Shown here: one piece after another, positions 12,138 to 30,176 of the stretch | How the letters are laid out: each line of letters opens with the position of its first letter | Numbering within the stretch: the stretch's first letter is position 1 | Source of the DNA: Gloeopeniophorella convolvens | Taxonomy: Eukaryota; Basidiomycota; Agaricomycetes; Russulales | Length of the DNA stretch: 64,000 nucleotides | Direction: 5' to 3' | NCBI GenBank assembly: GCA_022496205.1 | Contig: WTXD01000078.1 | Location: 1 to 64,000, forward strand | Notes under the pieces: generated by a model | Seen by the model: only the letters and a program-made list of their open reading frames with translations | What the model was told of the DNA's origin: nothing | Databases searched by the model: none | Position numbers and translations under genes: made by a program

Positions 12138-13267
12138 GGAGTCGAAATTTGACTGAAGCCTCGAGGACAAGGCCAGTAGGGGTGGCCTGAGGAACCCGTA
12201 GGCGCAGCGAATCTCACTTTATAGAGAGGGAGCATCACACGCAGCTTCGAGCACGACGCAGCAGGCTGTCAGGAGACTGGCCCCAACGCGTCCCTTCTAA
12301 TGTACATCAGTTCGCATTTCCCGAAGATTCGAGCTGAAGAGATGCGAAGATCCACCTTCACTCACCCGTGATGCCGTAGCCACGCTGCATGCCGACATGG
12401 CTAGCCAGAATCTGCAAGAACTAAGGCGTGAGCATGATCAGGGTCCATCCGGGCATCGAAGAAATCACATATTTGACTTTGTAAGGTCCAAGCTTCAAGC
12501 TCAAGGACTTAAACTGATCGTCGGCATACCTGAGCAACCCAAGGCCTTGTAGAGAACGCACGGAGCTCCAAGCTTACAGCCAATTAAGTAGATGAGCTTT
12601 GGCGGTGGGGAGGGTGTGCGAGACAACCGTCGCGGCCGATAGTCGGGGCGGGGTCTTGGCAAGGAGCGATGGCACGACCGAACGTGTGACTGCGGTCGCT
12701 GCGACCCTCATGCAGGGATGGCGGCACCTACTGAGCATGACACCCGCCGTGCGGAAAAACGCAAAGGTGGCAACTTCGGCGCCCATCCGGAAGACCATGG
12801 TGCGCTTCTCGTCGGCGTCCTCAACTTCGGAGCTCCACAGACCTGCCCATGCCGATGTTTGGGAACTCCGCGATGCGGCGGCCGGCTGCGCTCATGACTG
12901 CACCCAATCCTGCCATTCCTGGACGTCGACCTTCCAGTAGCTCGCAGGTTGGCATGAGACCCTCCGGGGTTACGGAAATGCGTGTCAACCGCGTGCCGCA
13001 CGTTCGTTATGGTGGGAATGACATCAGTGGCCACGCAAGTTGAGCGCTTGAGCAGGCGCATGGTGCAGAGGGCTGCCTGGTCACGTAGTGCGATGCAATA
13101 CAATGCCTGGAAGGGCTCCAGAGAAGAGGCTACCTTAAAAGGGGGGGCACGCATCAGTCATATTAACGAGACAGTGCAGACCATAAAAATACACGGGATA
13201 AAGATACGTGAGAACATGAGGAGTTGGGTGGCCTATGCATATCGAGTCCGCCAACGGGGCTAACTAA
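12138..13267. other. Unassigned region, possible small minus-strand gene
   Basis: Contains the GH28 promoter and about 1 kb that I cannot resolve. On the minus strand around 12574-13154 there are overlapping frames with a basic start (MRLLKRSTC at about 13062) and a hydrophobic stretch (EVATFAFFRTAGVMLS), which could belong to a small spliced mitochondrial or membrane protein. I could not find an exon set that closes, so no product is called. Confidence 0.25.
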
Positions 13268-19676
<6,409 letters not shown>

Positions 19677-20780
19677 ATGTTCCCCACATCCTATCCCCTC
19701 ATCGCCTCTCTCCTCCTCTCTCAAGCAACCGCCCTCGTGATCAATGGCGTGAGTCATCCCATCGTCATGCATCCTTCCATGGGCTCACGCTGCTTTCCAC
19801 CACAGGCCACGTCGACAAATTTCCCGTCGTGCCAGACCACACCTCCCTCCATGGGATCCTCTTCGTGCCTCAGCGGTCGCGCGACACTATCTCCCAGGGA
19901 TGGTGTGACTGACGCCTCACAAGACGACCATCATCGCGTTTCAGTCATCCTTGGTGCCTGCCTTGGCGCCGCTGGAGGTGTATTCCTCATCGGTCTTGGG
20001 CTCTTCTGGGTGTTTCTGCATCATCGTGTGCGCACTGCCGCGGGCAATATGCAGGACGTGGTTCCCCGCAGCTGGACGCCCGCGTCTTCCGTGGAAGACA
20101 GCCAGGTCCATATCGTCACAAATCACCCATCACTCAGCCTTGACCTTACTGGTGCAGTCACGGAGAGGAGCTCTGCGATGGTCCCATCCCCTGACTCCAC
20201 AGAGGCGAAGCGGCCAAACAAGACCGGCGAAGTGTTAGACATCTGCCCTGACAACGCCCCAAGGAGCGCACTCCCATCGTCTGCGTCATCTTCGTCAAGA
20301 CACTCACTCCCGGATCCCATCGAGCCCTACGTGCCTTCAAGATCTTCGCCCCCTTCGCGGACGCTTCGCCTCCATACCGATGTGCAGCCGGGGTCCTCGC
20401 GCCCGACTTCGCAGACCGAGACACCGGGACGCTCTCCAGCGTGGTCAGTGCGCCCCCTTCCCAACCTCCCCACGTCACCTCGGCCGCGCCCTGTCTCCGC
20501 GAAGGCGGAGGAGGCCGCGCGAGAATCTCGGCGCGGACGCATGCCGCGCACCGCGGTCTCAGTAGACGACATGCGGGCACTCCGACAGCACGCACGGCGC
20601 GCGCGCGCGCGTTCCCTCAGCAGCGTCCGCGCCGAGTCGCTCATGACCGAGATCGTGCAGCACCACGACGGTGGCGCGGACGCGCGGATAGACCTCCCGC
20701 CGCCCTACCACGAATGCCTGCAAATGCAGGCCGCTGTATCTACCACCCACCCTTCCGCTTCTCAGACATCGTGCCCCTGA
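19677..20780 (+). CDS. Single-pass membrane protein with PPPY tail
   Basis: Hypothetical plasma- or endomembrane protein of a type common in Agaricomycetes. Exons 19677-19748 and 19806-20780; 348 residues. A signal peptide (MFPTSYPLIASLLLSQATAL) leads a short Ser/Thr/Cys-containing ectodomain. One transmembrane helix (VSVILGACLGAAGGVFLIGLG) then precedes a long Ser/Pro/Arg-rich cytoplasmic tail of about 250 residues. The tail ends in DLPPPYHEC, a PPxY motif of the kind bound by WW domains of NEDD4/Rsp5 ubiquitin ligases. The 57-nt intron is in phase, so an unspliced form would also translate; GTGAGT and CCACAG support splicing. The function is not known; regulated endocytosis through the PPPY motif is inference. 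Confidence 0.75.
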   Translation: MFPTSYPLIASLLLSQATALVINGVSHPIVMHPSMGSRCFPPQATSTNFPSCQTTPPSMGSSSCLSGRATLSPRDGVTDASQDDHHRVSVILGACLGAAGGVFLIGLGLFWVFLHHRVRTAAGNMQDVVPRSWTPASSVEDSQVHIVTNHPSLSLDLTGAVTERSSAMVPSPDSTEAKRPNKTGEVLDICPDNAPRSALPSSASSSSRHSLPDPIEPYVPSRSSPPSRTLRLHTDVQPGSSRPTSQTETPGRSPAWSVRPLPNLPTSPRPRPVSAKAEEAARESRRGRMPRTAVSVDDMRALRQHARRARARSLSSVRAESLMTEIVQHHDGGADARIDLPPPYHECLQMQAAVSTTHPSASQTSCP

Positions 20781-21469
20781 CAGGGCAGGCGTGGGGGTTC
20801 CAATCATTCTGGTTTCCGCTTCTCCGTCCAGTTTTCGCCCGACCGACTTACACGTTCACTTCGCATTCTTCCCGCATCTTCCGCAACACATCGACCAATC
20901 ACCACTGCAATTGTCTGAGTACTACTGTATTGTAGGGGCTTACCCCTCCACTTCGTTTACTGTACATGATGTTCGGCCTAATCTTTACCATATACTTTGC
21001 CTACGGGCCATTCTCTCCCTCTGCGGGCGGCTCGAAGCCACCAATAACACACATTTCGAGCTATTATTGGGGGCCCCAGCGCGCCTCGCACGGTGGTCGG
21101 AGTAAGACGACGGATTCTCATTCTCAGAAGCATTGCAGGCCTCGAGGCGGAAGATTCAGGGGCGGAGGCCACAAACCCCCGCGCGCCCGCTTCTGCGCGA
21201 ACGGCGGAGCGTTGCCCAACGCGCCGACGAGCCCGGCCCGAACTCTCGCGGGCGCTTGTGTCTTCTGTCCCCGAGGGCCGCGTGAAGTACGACGCGCAAG
21301 CATGTGGGCCGCTGCGGCTTAGCGTTGTACAGAGAGCGCGGCGCTACGTCAGGCGCAACGCACGAATTACGGCGCTTAGCCCGGAAGTTCGAAGCTGCGA
21401 CATGTCCAGCAGGCGGCGGAGGTCGTATGGTAGTACAATTGCCTGCGACGACAGGTAGTACACATCTCT
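20781..21469. other. Convergent intergenic region, no gene seen
   Basis: 689 bp between stop codons. It is GC-rich in 21150-21330. Frames here look like compositional shadows and no family is recognisable. Confidence 0.4.
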
Positions 21470-22543
21470 CTACTGCGTCTGCGCCCCATAGCCCCTGATC
21501 CCTTCCGCGAAGCCCCAGGACGTCTCGAGCTTTAGCGAGCTTGAGATCTCCGCGCCGTTCGCAGTGATCGTCGCGATTTGGTACTGCGCGTCATATGTGT
21601 GAGCGGCAGGGCTACAGGTGAGAGCCCGGCTGACTGTACCTGGTTAATGGACCGCGCGTCGCGGTAGAACAGGACCCTCAGTGCATCCTCAAGGATCGTG
21701 CGCGCTTCAGCCTCTGTGAGCGTTTCCTCCCTACCCTCAACTGCCTTGCGAAGCAGCGGCTGCGCGATGTATGAGCCGTAGCCCGTTGCAAGGGTAGACG
21801 CCGAATAGGTCACGCCGAGCAGGTCCACATATGCCAGGAATCTTTGCAGCGCCGCAAACGTGAATCAGCATCTCATGCCTCTGGAAGGGACATAGGCTTA
21901 CCGATCCCCGTCCTTGACACCTCCCACGAGCAAAGAGTTCCACAAAGGGTTCATCTTGGACCGCCTGCTATACATCACCTGCGACAGGTATTCGTGAATT
22001 TCTGCAGGGCCGAGGGCGTGGCCGTCCTGTGCAGTAGTCTCCTCCGAGATGACGAGGCCATCGAGGATGTGTTGGAGGTACTGGAAGTCGGACATGTCGC
22101 CGCTCGCACCCACGACGGTGTAGTCGCCCACTGCGTGCAGACGCTGCACCCCCTTGAAGCGTGCAAGGGAGCCATAGGACGCTGGAGTGAAGCGTTGGAT
22201 TAGCCGTGCGCGGTGGCAAAGTAACAGCACACGCACCGAGGTTGTCCGCAGCCATCATAATCCCATCCTTGAACTTGATCGCTAGGACAGACGTTCCAGT
22301 CACGATGGGTTGCCTGCACGGCGGGGTAAGATTCCGAGGAGTAAACCTGTGCAGCAACGTACTGTGTGTGCTGCACACCACCAGCAGCGGCCTGGTTCTG
22401 ACCCCGATTGTGAAGCGGGTACGTCGCATGAGTGTCAAAACTGTCGTAATTCTGCAAGCGTTCCGGAATGTAAGCCCAACTTTGGCTGCCAGAGGTGATA
22501 ATGGGCCTACCGGGCGACCCCAGTTTGTTGGAAAGTGGTCCAT
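21470..22543 (-). CDS. PRE4: 20S proteasome subunit beta type-7 (PSMB4/Pre4)
   Basis: Non-catalytic beta-ring subunit of the 20S core particle. Exons: 22511-22543, 22363-22451, 22237-22313, 21902-22181, 21640-21841, 21470-21583; 264 residues. The propeptide starts MDHFPTNWGRP and contains NYDSFDTHATYP, as in beta7 orthologues. The mature region has TGTSVLAIKFKDGIMMAADN, YGSLARFKGVQR, VGDYTVVGASGDMSDFQYLQ and MNPLWNSLLVGGVKDGDRFL. The beta7-specific pattern (GTSVLA at the processing site, DNLxSYGSLARF) separates it from catalytic beta1, beta2 and beta5. Start exon choice rests on the phase-0 GTAGGC donor. It is divergent from no close neighbour; the SDR gene downstream is on the same strand. 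Confidence 0.93.
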
Positions 22544-22976
22544 GGTGTTGTTGTCGGTCAAGTGCACTATCACGAGGCTTGCGTCGACGCGCTTGCGCGT
22601 TCCGCGCTTCGATTACGTAATACCACCACGCCGACGCGCGGCATCGGCGGTCCGTAGGTCATGCACATCTCCGGTCTTCTCTCTCTTTCTCTCCTACTCC
22701 GAATAATAGACTGTCACTACTACATAGAAGCTGAACGCTCAACCTCCAACGGGTTCCACGTTAGTCTTGCTAGGTCCTGTCGCGCAATGCGAAGGCTTTC
22801 GGCGCAGGAACAGCAACTCCGACACGCCAATGCACCACACTATGTACCAGATCCGAGCAGTTCGACCTCACTTTCGACAATCTACATTCACTGATTTCTA
22901 TGGCTTGGACAGGGCGAAGGTTTCCTACGGTATCCATGGTAGACGTGTATGTAACTGTATAGGTTATACCTTTCCA
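22544..22976. other. Short intergenic region PRE4 / SDR
   Basis: 433 bp between the PRE4 start and the SDR stop (same strand). It contains the PRE4 promoter. No gene seen. Confidence 0.45.
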
Positions 22977-24145
22977 CTAAGGTATATTGAGCTTATTCAC
23001 AAGCCCGTTGTTCTCAAGCACCTTCGTCTTCCAGTTCTTTTCTCCTTCTTCCAGGTCCCAGTTGCTGGACCAGAACCTGCGTGGAGCCATTGTATTAGGA
23101 AAACCAAACTCGTCAATTATGAGACCCTCTGACCTTCCGCGAAGCCACTCCGCTTTTCCGGCGCTGAGGGTAAGCATCGTCGCCGCAGGCAGACCCAGAG
23201 TAGCGAGAGGCATTCCTTGAAAGAGGGTGAATGCGCCGGCGTCACTCGCCAGACTCGTGGCAATAAGACCCGGGTGGATCGCAAAGATGCGGAGTTCAGG
23301 ATATTCTACCTGGATCGTTAACAAATGGTGGCCCCATGTGCAAAAAAGAGGTACATACCTAAGGCAGCAAACTCAATGAGCCGTCCCAAGGTGAACTTGG
23401 ATACACTGTAGTCGCTTGTTCCCAGTATGCGCAATTGAGCCATTCCTGTCGTGATAACGATGATGCTTCCTTTGCTTTTCAGAATTGACGGTATGCCGGC
23501 GCTGAGAACCGCCGCAAGCAAGTGTCAGTCTCGATCCCTAAACACCACTGCGACTCCCGTACCGAAGATAATTATACACGCCTCGGACGTTGATTTCCAT
23601 GGTGTTCCACCAATCGTTCGCATCCTTCTCTACCAGCGCTGTAATATCGAAGCTCAACAACGCATTCAACAATTAAGACCTCGCAAGAGACTTACAGCCT
23701 TCGAAGGATGTAGATGCGCCTGCATTGGCAATCAAGACGTCAAGTTTTCCGAAGCGATCCGTCGCGGCTTTGACTGCCTCTTCCGCCCTGGTGGGGTCCT
23801 TGACGTCCGCGGTGAACGTCAAAACCTCAGCATCGGGCACTTCCTTCAGAATAGCAGCCTTGGTTTCATCCAAGGTACCTTGTTTGCGGGAGACCAGGAC
23901 CAGGGAGGCGCCAGCCTTGGCGTAGTAAAGGGCAGTTTCCTGACCTATTCCCCGAGATGCGCCAGTGATGAGCACGACTTTGCCCTTGAACGCTCGCGAC
24001 GCGTAAAGAGGCTTCGGGTCAATGTAAGGATAGACACTGAATAGGTGTAAGCCACTCGACGATGGCCACAATCAAAAGGCGCTTACTCCTGGTGGTTCGT
24101 AACTGGGATGCTTTCGTCCAATCCGATGATGGGGTTTCCGGCCAT
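22977..24145 (-). CDS. Short-chain dehydrogenase/reductase
   Basis: Classical SDR, NAD(P)-dependent, substrate unknown. Exons: 24087-24145, 23696-24036, 23563-23638, 23359-23501, 22977-23305; 315 residues. The Rossmann glycine motif is VLITGASRGIG (about 41-51), the NNAG equivalent is LIANAGAS, and the active-site Tyr-Lys pair is SDYSVSK. The usual catalytic Ser 13 residues before the Tyr is replaced by Thr (ITTGMAQ). The C-terminal quarter (IDEFGFPNTMAPRRFWSSNW) lacks the features of sterol or ketoacyl-ACP reductases, so I cannot name a pathway. No signal peptide or membrane helix is evident. Basidiomycete genomes hold many such orphan SDRs used in secondary or xenobiotic metabolism; that is family knowledge, not evidence here. 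Confidence 0.88.
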
Positions 24146-25413
24146 GGTGTCGATATTGTGTTCGTCTACTACTCTGAAGCCATTTTAACAATTTCTGCCT
24201 CGGGCATGCTGAACAAAGGCCGAGAGGCTGACACAGCCAAGGAATTCATTACGGAGGGATTGATCAAGTAAATCAAGTAAGCCTCCTGCGAAGATCATTG
24301 CAAATCCGCCGCGCGTCGAGTGAGAGGCATGCGGTAAGTTAGCTTGATTGTCATCGAGCGAGCCTGATGGCCTGGCGCGAACCCTGTCATTACATCGTCG
24401 AGCCTTGCAATGTAAGATGCAAAAACAGGCTGAGGCTGACATGAAAAATAAAACGGCCAGCGAGGATGCTTGTCATGACGATTATCGCGGTTCCAACTGG
24501 CAAGCAACTTCAAGTGACGGCCCTCTGTGATCAGCTGCGGGACCATAGACGTAAGACTAATGATTGGTAATAGTTTAGGCCTCATTGGCCCGAGGCGGAA
24601 ACTGGTTTCGATTCTTCGAAGGATGGTGGTTCGAAGGGTGGTGGTCGACCGACCACAACCCCGCCGCGCTGACCTAGCTAGGTTCTTGAGCATTTTCTGA
24701 GTCATCGGGAATGATGGGGGCACGGCACCATTGATCTTGGCATCTCTCTAGAGAGCGATCTTGTAGACTGCCAAAGCACTTGGCGCGCGCCACATAGCGA
24801 GCTGACTCAGTGAGCGACGGCGGACGCAGCTACTGGCTGTAATTAGGGCGTTCGGTAGTTGCCGGTTTGAGCTGGGATGAGTTCAAGTTGAGTTGGAATA
24901 AGTTGAACTCACTGGTTCGCCTCAGACCAGAACTTGGCTCTTCTAACTTGTTCAACTGCCATAAGGTTGTTTGACCAAGCATTGCCTAAGCTCTTTCCCC
25001 GCATAGATCCGCCCCTTCTCATGGCTAGTACTAGTCTGGTTCGGCGTGGCCCGGCCATTTTATCCCAAGCTTGTCGGGTTCGCTGCGTTCTGTCGGACCC
25101 TTGAAGGGTGTTTGCTAATTCCACACCAACTGTTCACAAGCCGAAGCTAGGAAGTACGCCTGCCACTCCACCTGACCCCAGGTGACATAAAGCTCTAGCT
25201 GTCTCTACCACCGTTTATAGCTCTGGTGTGACATTAACGGCCTTTTCAGAGCAGTTTGCGTGCTCCCTGCTCACGAGGTTACTGTTGAGAATACTCCACG
25301 CGGAGTTTCGTCGGGCCAGCGCATACCCTCACGTTTGCTGTTCTGTCCTGCGCATATAACTTGGTGTTCTACGAAGGTGTAGCGGGGTATTCTCCTTGTT
25401 GACGACCCACAAG
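24146..25413. other. Intergenic region, no gene seen
   Basis: 1.27 kb between divergent SDR and esterase genes. Frames here have no recognisable family. A perfect 12-bp palindrome (CTCTCTAGAGAG) lies at 24744-24755. Both promoters are presumably in this interval. Confidence 0.4.
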
Positions 25414-26699
25414 ATGTTACTCAGTCTGGCTCTTTTCGGATTGCTTTCGGCCGCTTCGACGTCTGCCAAGCTTACTTGGGGCACAACAAAGTTCCTATTC
25501 ACACTCGGGGATTCATACACTACAGATGGATTCAACATCTCTGCGGGAGTGGATTCGCCTGTCCCAGGCTTTGTGAGTACTGCCCTACATAGCGCGGTGT
25601 CATTGGAGGCTAAAGTGCAGTAGACATCGTCTAATGGACCGAATTGGGTCAACTTCCTGGGCGACACTTACAACGTCACCGACACCAAAGTCTTCAATCT
25701 GGCTTCCGGTGGTGCAACAATCGATGCCAAACTGGTGACACCTTTCGAACCTACAGTGCTGTGGGTTCATTTCCTTATTGCTGGAGTCATCCAGTTTGAG
25801 CTTGCCCCCCCCCCCCCCCGCTGTGCAGGTCCATAGTTGATCAGGTGGCACAATTCCAAGAGTTCCTCGCTTCCAAGCCGGCCGGTGCACAGTGGAATAG
25901 CGATAACAGTCTGTTTGCGTTCTGGATTGGCATCAACGATGTCGTGTGTGATGCACCTGCTTATCAGCGCTCTCCGGTTTGACAGTTACCTAGGGAAACT
26001 CCTTTGGCTGGGTGCGTGCCGATTGTTCGTATGTTTTGCTGAGTCCTCACTCTCGCATAGACAAATGTGACGCAGAGTGGATTCCATCAAGTCCTGATGA
26101 AGAGATTGTTTGGTCAAGTACGCACGGTCTTGCACGCTTTGCTACCAGTTGCTTACCACTTCCAGGTGGAACTGTTGTTCGAGGCTGGAGCTCGCTCGTT
26201 TCTCTTCCTGACGGTCCCACCAACCAACCGCGCTCCGTTGATCATTGAGCAAGGAAAGACTGCCGTCTCTGAGATCACATCTGCCCTCGCGGACTACAAC
26301 AATCAGCTTGAAGAGAATGTACGCGCATTCAAGGCGTCTCACCCACAGTTGGACCAGGTCAACGTATTTGACACCCGGCCCATATTCAACACACTCTTGG
26401 ACAACGCCGCGTCCTTCGGATTCGTAAACGCAACTGGTTTCTGCGATGCCTATCAAAACGGGACTCCTGAACCGACGACACAGGTTGCAGGATGTGCGCC
26501 AGTATCTAGCTACTTGTGAGTCTTATGGTGGTATCCAGGATCTGTCGCTAAGCAGCACACAGTTGGCTCAACACTCTTCATCCTCTCTTCACCGTTCACA
26601 AGTAGGTCATAGTTCATTGCCTGCCGGTCTTTCGCTTAGCTCCTCCATCTTTCGTACAGCACTCTTGCCCATGCCATCTCAACGCTTCTCAGCGCCTGA
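25414..26699 (+). CDS. Secreted GDSL esterase, carbohydrate esterase family 16 type
   Basis: Extracellular SGNH-fold esterase resembling fungal CE16 acetylesterases, which remove acetyl groups from plant-polysaccharide oligomers. Exons: 25414-25572, 25624-25760, 25829-25943, 25994-26011, 26061-26117, 26166-26515, 26563-26601, 26660-26699; 304 residues. Signal peptide MLLSLALFGLLSAASTSA. Block I holds the nucleophile, FTLGDSYTTDGF (Ser34). NLASGGATID is block II, FWIGINDV block III, and WLNTLHPLFTVH carries the catalytic His. N-glycosylation sequons are present (for example NVT). Exon 4 is an 18-nt micro-exon (GNSFGW). The intron before exon 3 contains 15 consecutive C (25805-25819), an unusual polypyrimidine tract that may be slippage-prone in sequencing. 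Confidence 0.88.
25805..25819 (+). repeat. Poly-C homopolymer in intron
   Basis: A run of 15 C sits just before the acceptor (CTGTGCAG) of intron 2 of the esterase gene. It may serve as the polypyrimidine tract; its length is probably variable. Confidence 0.8.
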
Positions 26700-28847
26700 A
26701 AAACAGATCTTCTGTGACGATGCTCGTCTTCTGATATACGCCTTTGTGCCAAACGAATTCGATTTGGTCTCCCATCCCAAATTTCCATTTTCGAACACCA
26801 AATAATGCGACCTGGTCCTCATGGAATTCAAAAGCAAATACGTACACTATTGCTGACTCGGCCGTTGACCTTCTATTCTGAGCTCGCACAGGAGCTATAC
26901 GATTGTATGCCATTTGTCTGATACAGTATGGGCGGTGTTCACTTCCTGATCGATGTCTCGTGTTGACCTTGGCACGAAAACGTTGAGTAAGTCAACGTTC
27001 CGATGTGCCTGTCAAGTCGGATTGCAATCTCGCCGACCGGTGCGAGATTGACGTGCACCATAAGAGCTACGTAAACGCACATCGACCCACAGGACTTTCA
27101 ACGCATGATGCATGGTGAGCCAAGTAGGCCCGGCGTTGTTTCCACGCGCCCGATTCAGCACAGAGGAATCGCCAGTCATCTCCAATGGGTTGTCCGCGCA
27201 GGTTATGTTCACGCAGTCATGCGCGCGAGCGCTTGAATCGACATCGCGGCCGCTACCAAGGCAAGAGGGGCCACCTAGAATCAAGGCAGTACACCGGCCA
27301 TTCTCGAGCATCACGATTCGATTCCCGCGTGACCATTGAACGATAGCCACGTTTCTTTGCTATATCGCGTAATGTCAGCACATCAGGGCAGGGGGAGGCC
27401 CAGTCGTTGCGCGCGCGCGGGGGAAATGCGTGGCTATGGAAAAGAGCACACCAGAGAACGCCGTCTCTCGCTATTCCACCTGACCAAAGCAAAAGCCGTT
27501 CCAGGAGAACCGTCGACGTCCGAGGTGCCGACAAACCCAGATCGCAGCAGAGTTTTGGCGAGCAATGGGAGTAACTACGAAGGCATACGGAACGGCGATG
27601 CCTCGCAGAGAGGCCTGGGAACTCAAGAAGAGACAGATTGAGAGCAGTGTTTCTCTATCGCGGGGGTTTCATCTCGGGGATTCTGGCACCGGTACCGTGG
27701 CGGCATCTCAGGTACACCACACTGGTTACGCCGAGGTGCACGTAAATGGATTTAAAAAAAAACACCACACTGGCATGTGTATGACGAGCTGACATGAGCT
27801 GCGCTCCAAGGAAACCAATGGTATACATAGCTCCAAGCCTGCTGGGATCAATGATGGCCGCGAAAGCGATCCTATCTGAACGCCTCGAAGGTTTGATGCA
27901 ACGAAGGTCGCGCAACGCTCGAGTTCGGCACGTGCTATTCGTGCCTCCGGCAACCCCCGGTCGTCCACCACGCACCCGATTGGGAAGGCTTTCATCCTGC
28001 TTTCTTCAGCGCTGCCTGCAGGCTGCCGTCTTGTTCTTCAGCCGTCTGACCCTGGCGGACAGAGCAGATGCGATAAACTTTATTTTAAAGTTCCAAAACA
28101 AATACCCACCACGTGTGACGGCGTGTTTCTGTTCAACGTTCACCGCACCCATCTGCCTTTCCACCCATCAATTGAACATGGCACCCACCGCTTCAAGTCT
28201 TTTTTCACGATGCTCGGCTCCAATAATCTGCAGCTGGAACGTGCATATTTCGAAAACCGAGCCCGCCAGCGGTGGTATCTTGGGGGCAGCTTCCGGCAGC
28301 GACTACTTAAGGAATATACGAGCTAGGCGTTGGTCGGCAACTGACTTCTGGTCCCTCTATCGCTGCGTATTTCTCATCCATACGCGGGCCCTTTCTTGAA
28401 ATCTCCCTTCCCCCTGGAGTTCGTCTCTATTGCTGGCGTCTTCTGTTCCTCTATCCGAAGAAATCCGTCGACTAGCTGAAGCTGGACGCGCTTCGATCAT
28501 AAACGGAGTGTACCTCATTTACGCCAACTCTATGCGACCCGGCGTCGCCGATGTCTTTACTTATATCGACCTCAGTGTCTGATCTCGTCGTCGCCAGCTC
28601 ACTGATACGGTCTTCTCTCATGACCCCCAACGCGACGCCACTCCCACCTCTGCGCCAACCGTACAAGAGAACAATTGCGCCGTACACGTAAAACAAGCTT
28701 CTCCTGGATTTCCGAACTCAAGTTGACAAAAAGCAAAGCGCTCAATCTACACGCATACATGATTCCCTCCTCGGGTGACGCAACATTCGGCGTTTACTAT
28801 TACAAATAACAATAAGTCGATCCCGGATCCCACGCGTGCCCCGCCGG
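26700..28847. other. 2.1-kb region without a supported gene
   Basis: Lies between convergent genes. Frames on both strands (for example 27794-28399 plus) show no recognisable domains and mixed composition. I see no repeats or transposon termini. Unannotated short or non-coding genes cannot be excluded. Confidence 0.35.
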
Positions 28848-30176
28848 TTACTGGGGGTCTGACGTTGCCCGCTGCGGTGGGCGAGGCGGTGGGGGTATTG
28901 CATACCCACGAAGATGTGCCGGCCCCCAGTCATCTGCGCGGACGTCCTGGCTCTCGAGCATGCGTTGCAACATGGGGGCGTTAACCGCACTCATGGTGAA
29001 CCACGGGGATAGTCCTCGCTGCTGGGTGTCACCCAAGCTGCGTGCAGGGACGTTCGGCGGCGCACAGCGGGGTGGGTAGTCTATGCGGTTTGTGAGAAGT
29101 CCGCAGATGAAACGACACCCACGAGATGCGTACCTGGATGGCGGGCGCGTCCCATCAGGTGGCGGGAAGGCAGGGTCTCCGGTGTCAGTGGCACCGCCGG
29201 GGCTGTCAAGGGCGGTAGAGAAATCTGCGAGCCCTCGAGAGCCCGCGATAAGGCCGTCCACAACTCGATGAGACCCTCTAGTTCCGAGTACTTATACTCG
29301 TGCTGCACGCCTGGTGCGTGAGGGTATGTGTGCGGCTGTATCCAGATGGGCTGTGCTGGACGACACCATGGAACAGCCCACCGGTGCCAGCAATCCCATG
29401 CGCCGCGGGGCTGGTGTGCAGTGCTCATGTTGAGCTTGCCAGCGACGTCTTCCCAGCTTAGGCCGTCATCTTGGGTACCTAGGGGTTTAATGGACAACAA
29501 GAGCAAGTACTCAGGCAACGTCCAGGGGCGCAGCGTCAGGTACACTGACGGCGAAGCAGGCGGCGATGGCACTACGGGACCACTATCAGGCGAGAGCTCG
29601 TGAAAACTTTTGTCTTAGAGCGACCCCTTACCTTCTTGAAACTCTGCATCATCCATCCGAAAGGGGATATACTCATGCTCGGTGACTACCTCCAGAGCAG
29701 TCTTCCCGCCCTGCGGGAGCTTGTCAACGGACAGAGGCCAGACGATTTGCTTGGTATCGTCCGGTCCATCGGGGGATTGCTGAAAGTCAGGAATGGCATA
29801 GTAGAGCGCGCGGGGTTCCTGCCCCACGCCAGCGCTCTTGGGAAACTCTCTTCCGAATGCGCTCGTAGGCGCAGAGGCCGTGAAGGGCGTGAAGATCGTG
29901 ATAGATGAAGCCGGCGTAGCTGTCGTTGCTGTTGTCGAAGCACTGGGAGGACCTTGTGTCCAGACGAGCTGCTCGAACGATCGCTTTGAGCTGGGAGGCT
30001 GGCACGTCAGCGACGGCCCCGGACATAGGAGGTGGAGCGCACTGGATTGTGATTGGGGGCGGGCGTTTCTTATGCCTGACCTTGATAGTGGGTGGGATGG
30101 TTCTCCACTCTATGGCAGCGGATGCTTTGCGCCTCAGGTTCGGGGGTTCGATGCGCTCTGGAGCGGCAGCAGCCAT
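28848..30176 (-). CDS. Hypothetical protein with SANT/Myb-like segment
   Basis: Not recognised as a named family. Exons: 30043-30176, 29632-29990, 29134-29571, 28848-29080; 387 residues, phases closing. The N-terminus is basic and Pro/Arg-rich (RRKASAAIEWRT; KVRHKKRPPPITI). A Ser/Thr-rich linker precedes IVWPLSVDKLPQG. About residues 178-230 contain PWTLPEYLLLLSIK, DDGLSWEDVAGKL and DCWHRW, whose spaced tryptophans and 'WedVA..L....W..RW' pattern resemble a SANT/Myb helix-turn-helix. The C-terminus is Pro-rich and ends QRATSDPQ. A nuclear, chromatin- or DNA-associated role is inference from that segment only. It is divergent from PRP43 across 326 bp. Confidence 0.6.

Noticed and set aside
24744..24755. 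Perfect 12-bp palindrome as a possible operator or transposon end
   Set aside because: Isolated, no flanking inverted repeats or target duplication; short palindromes occur by chance.
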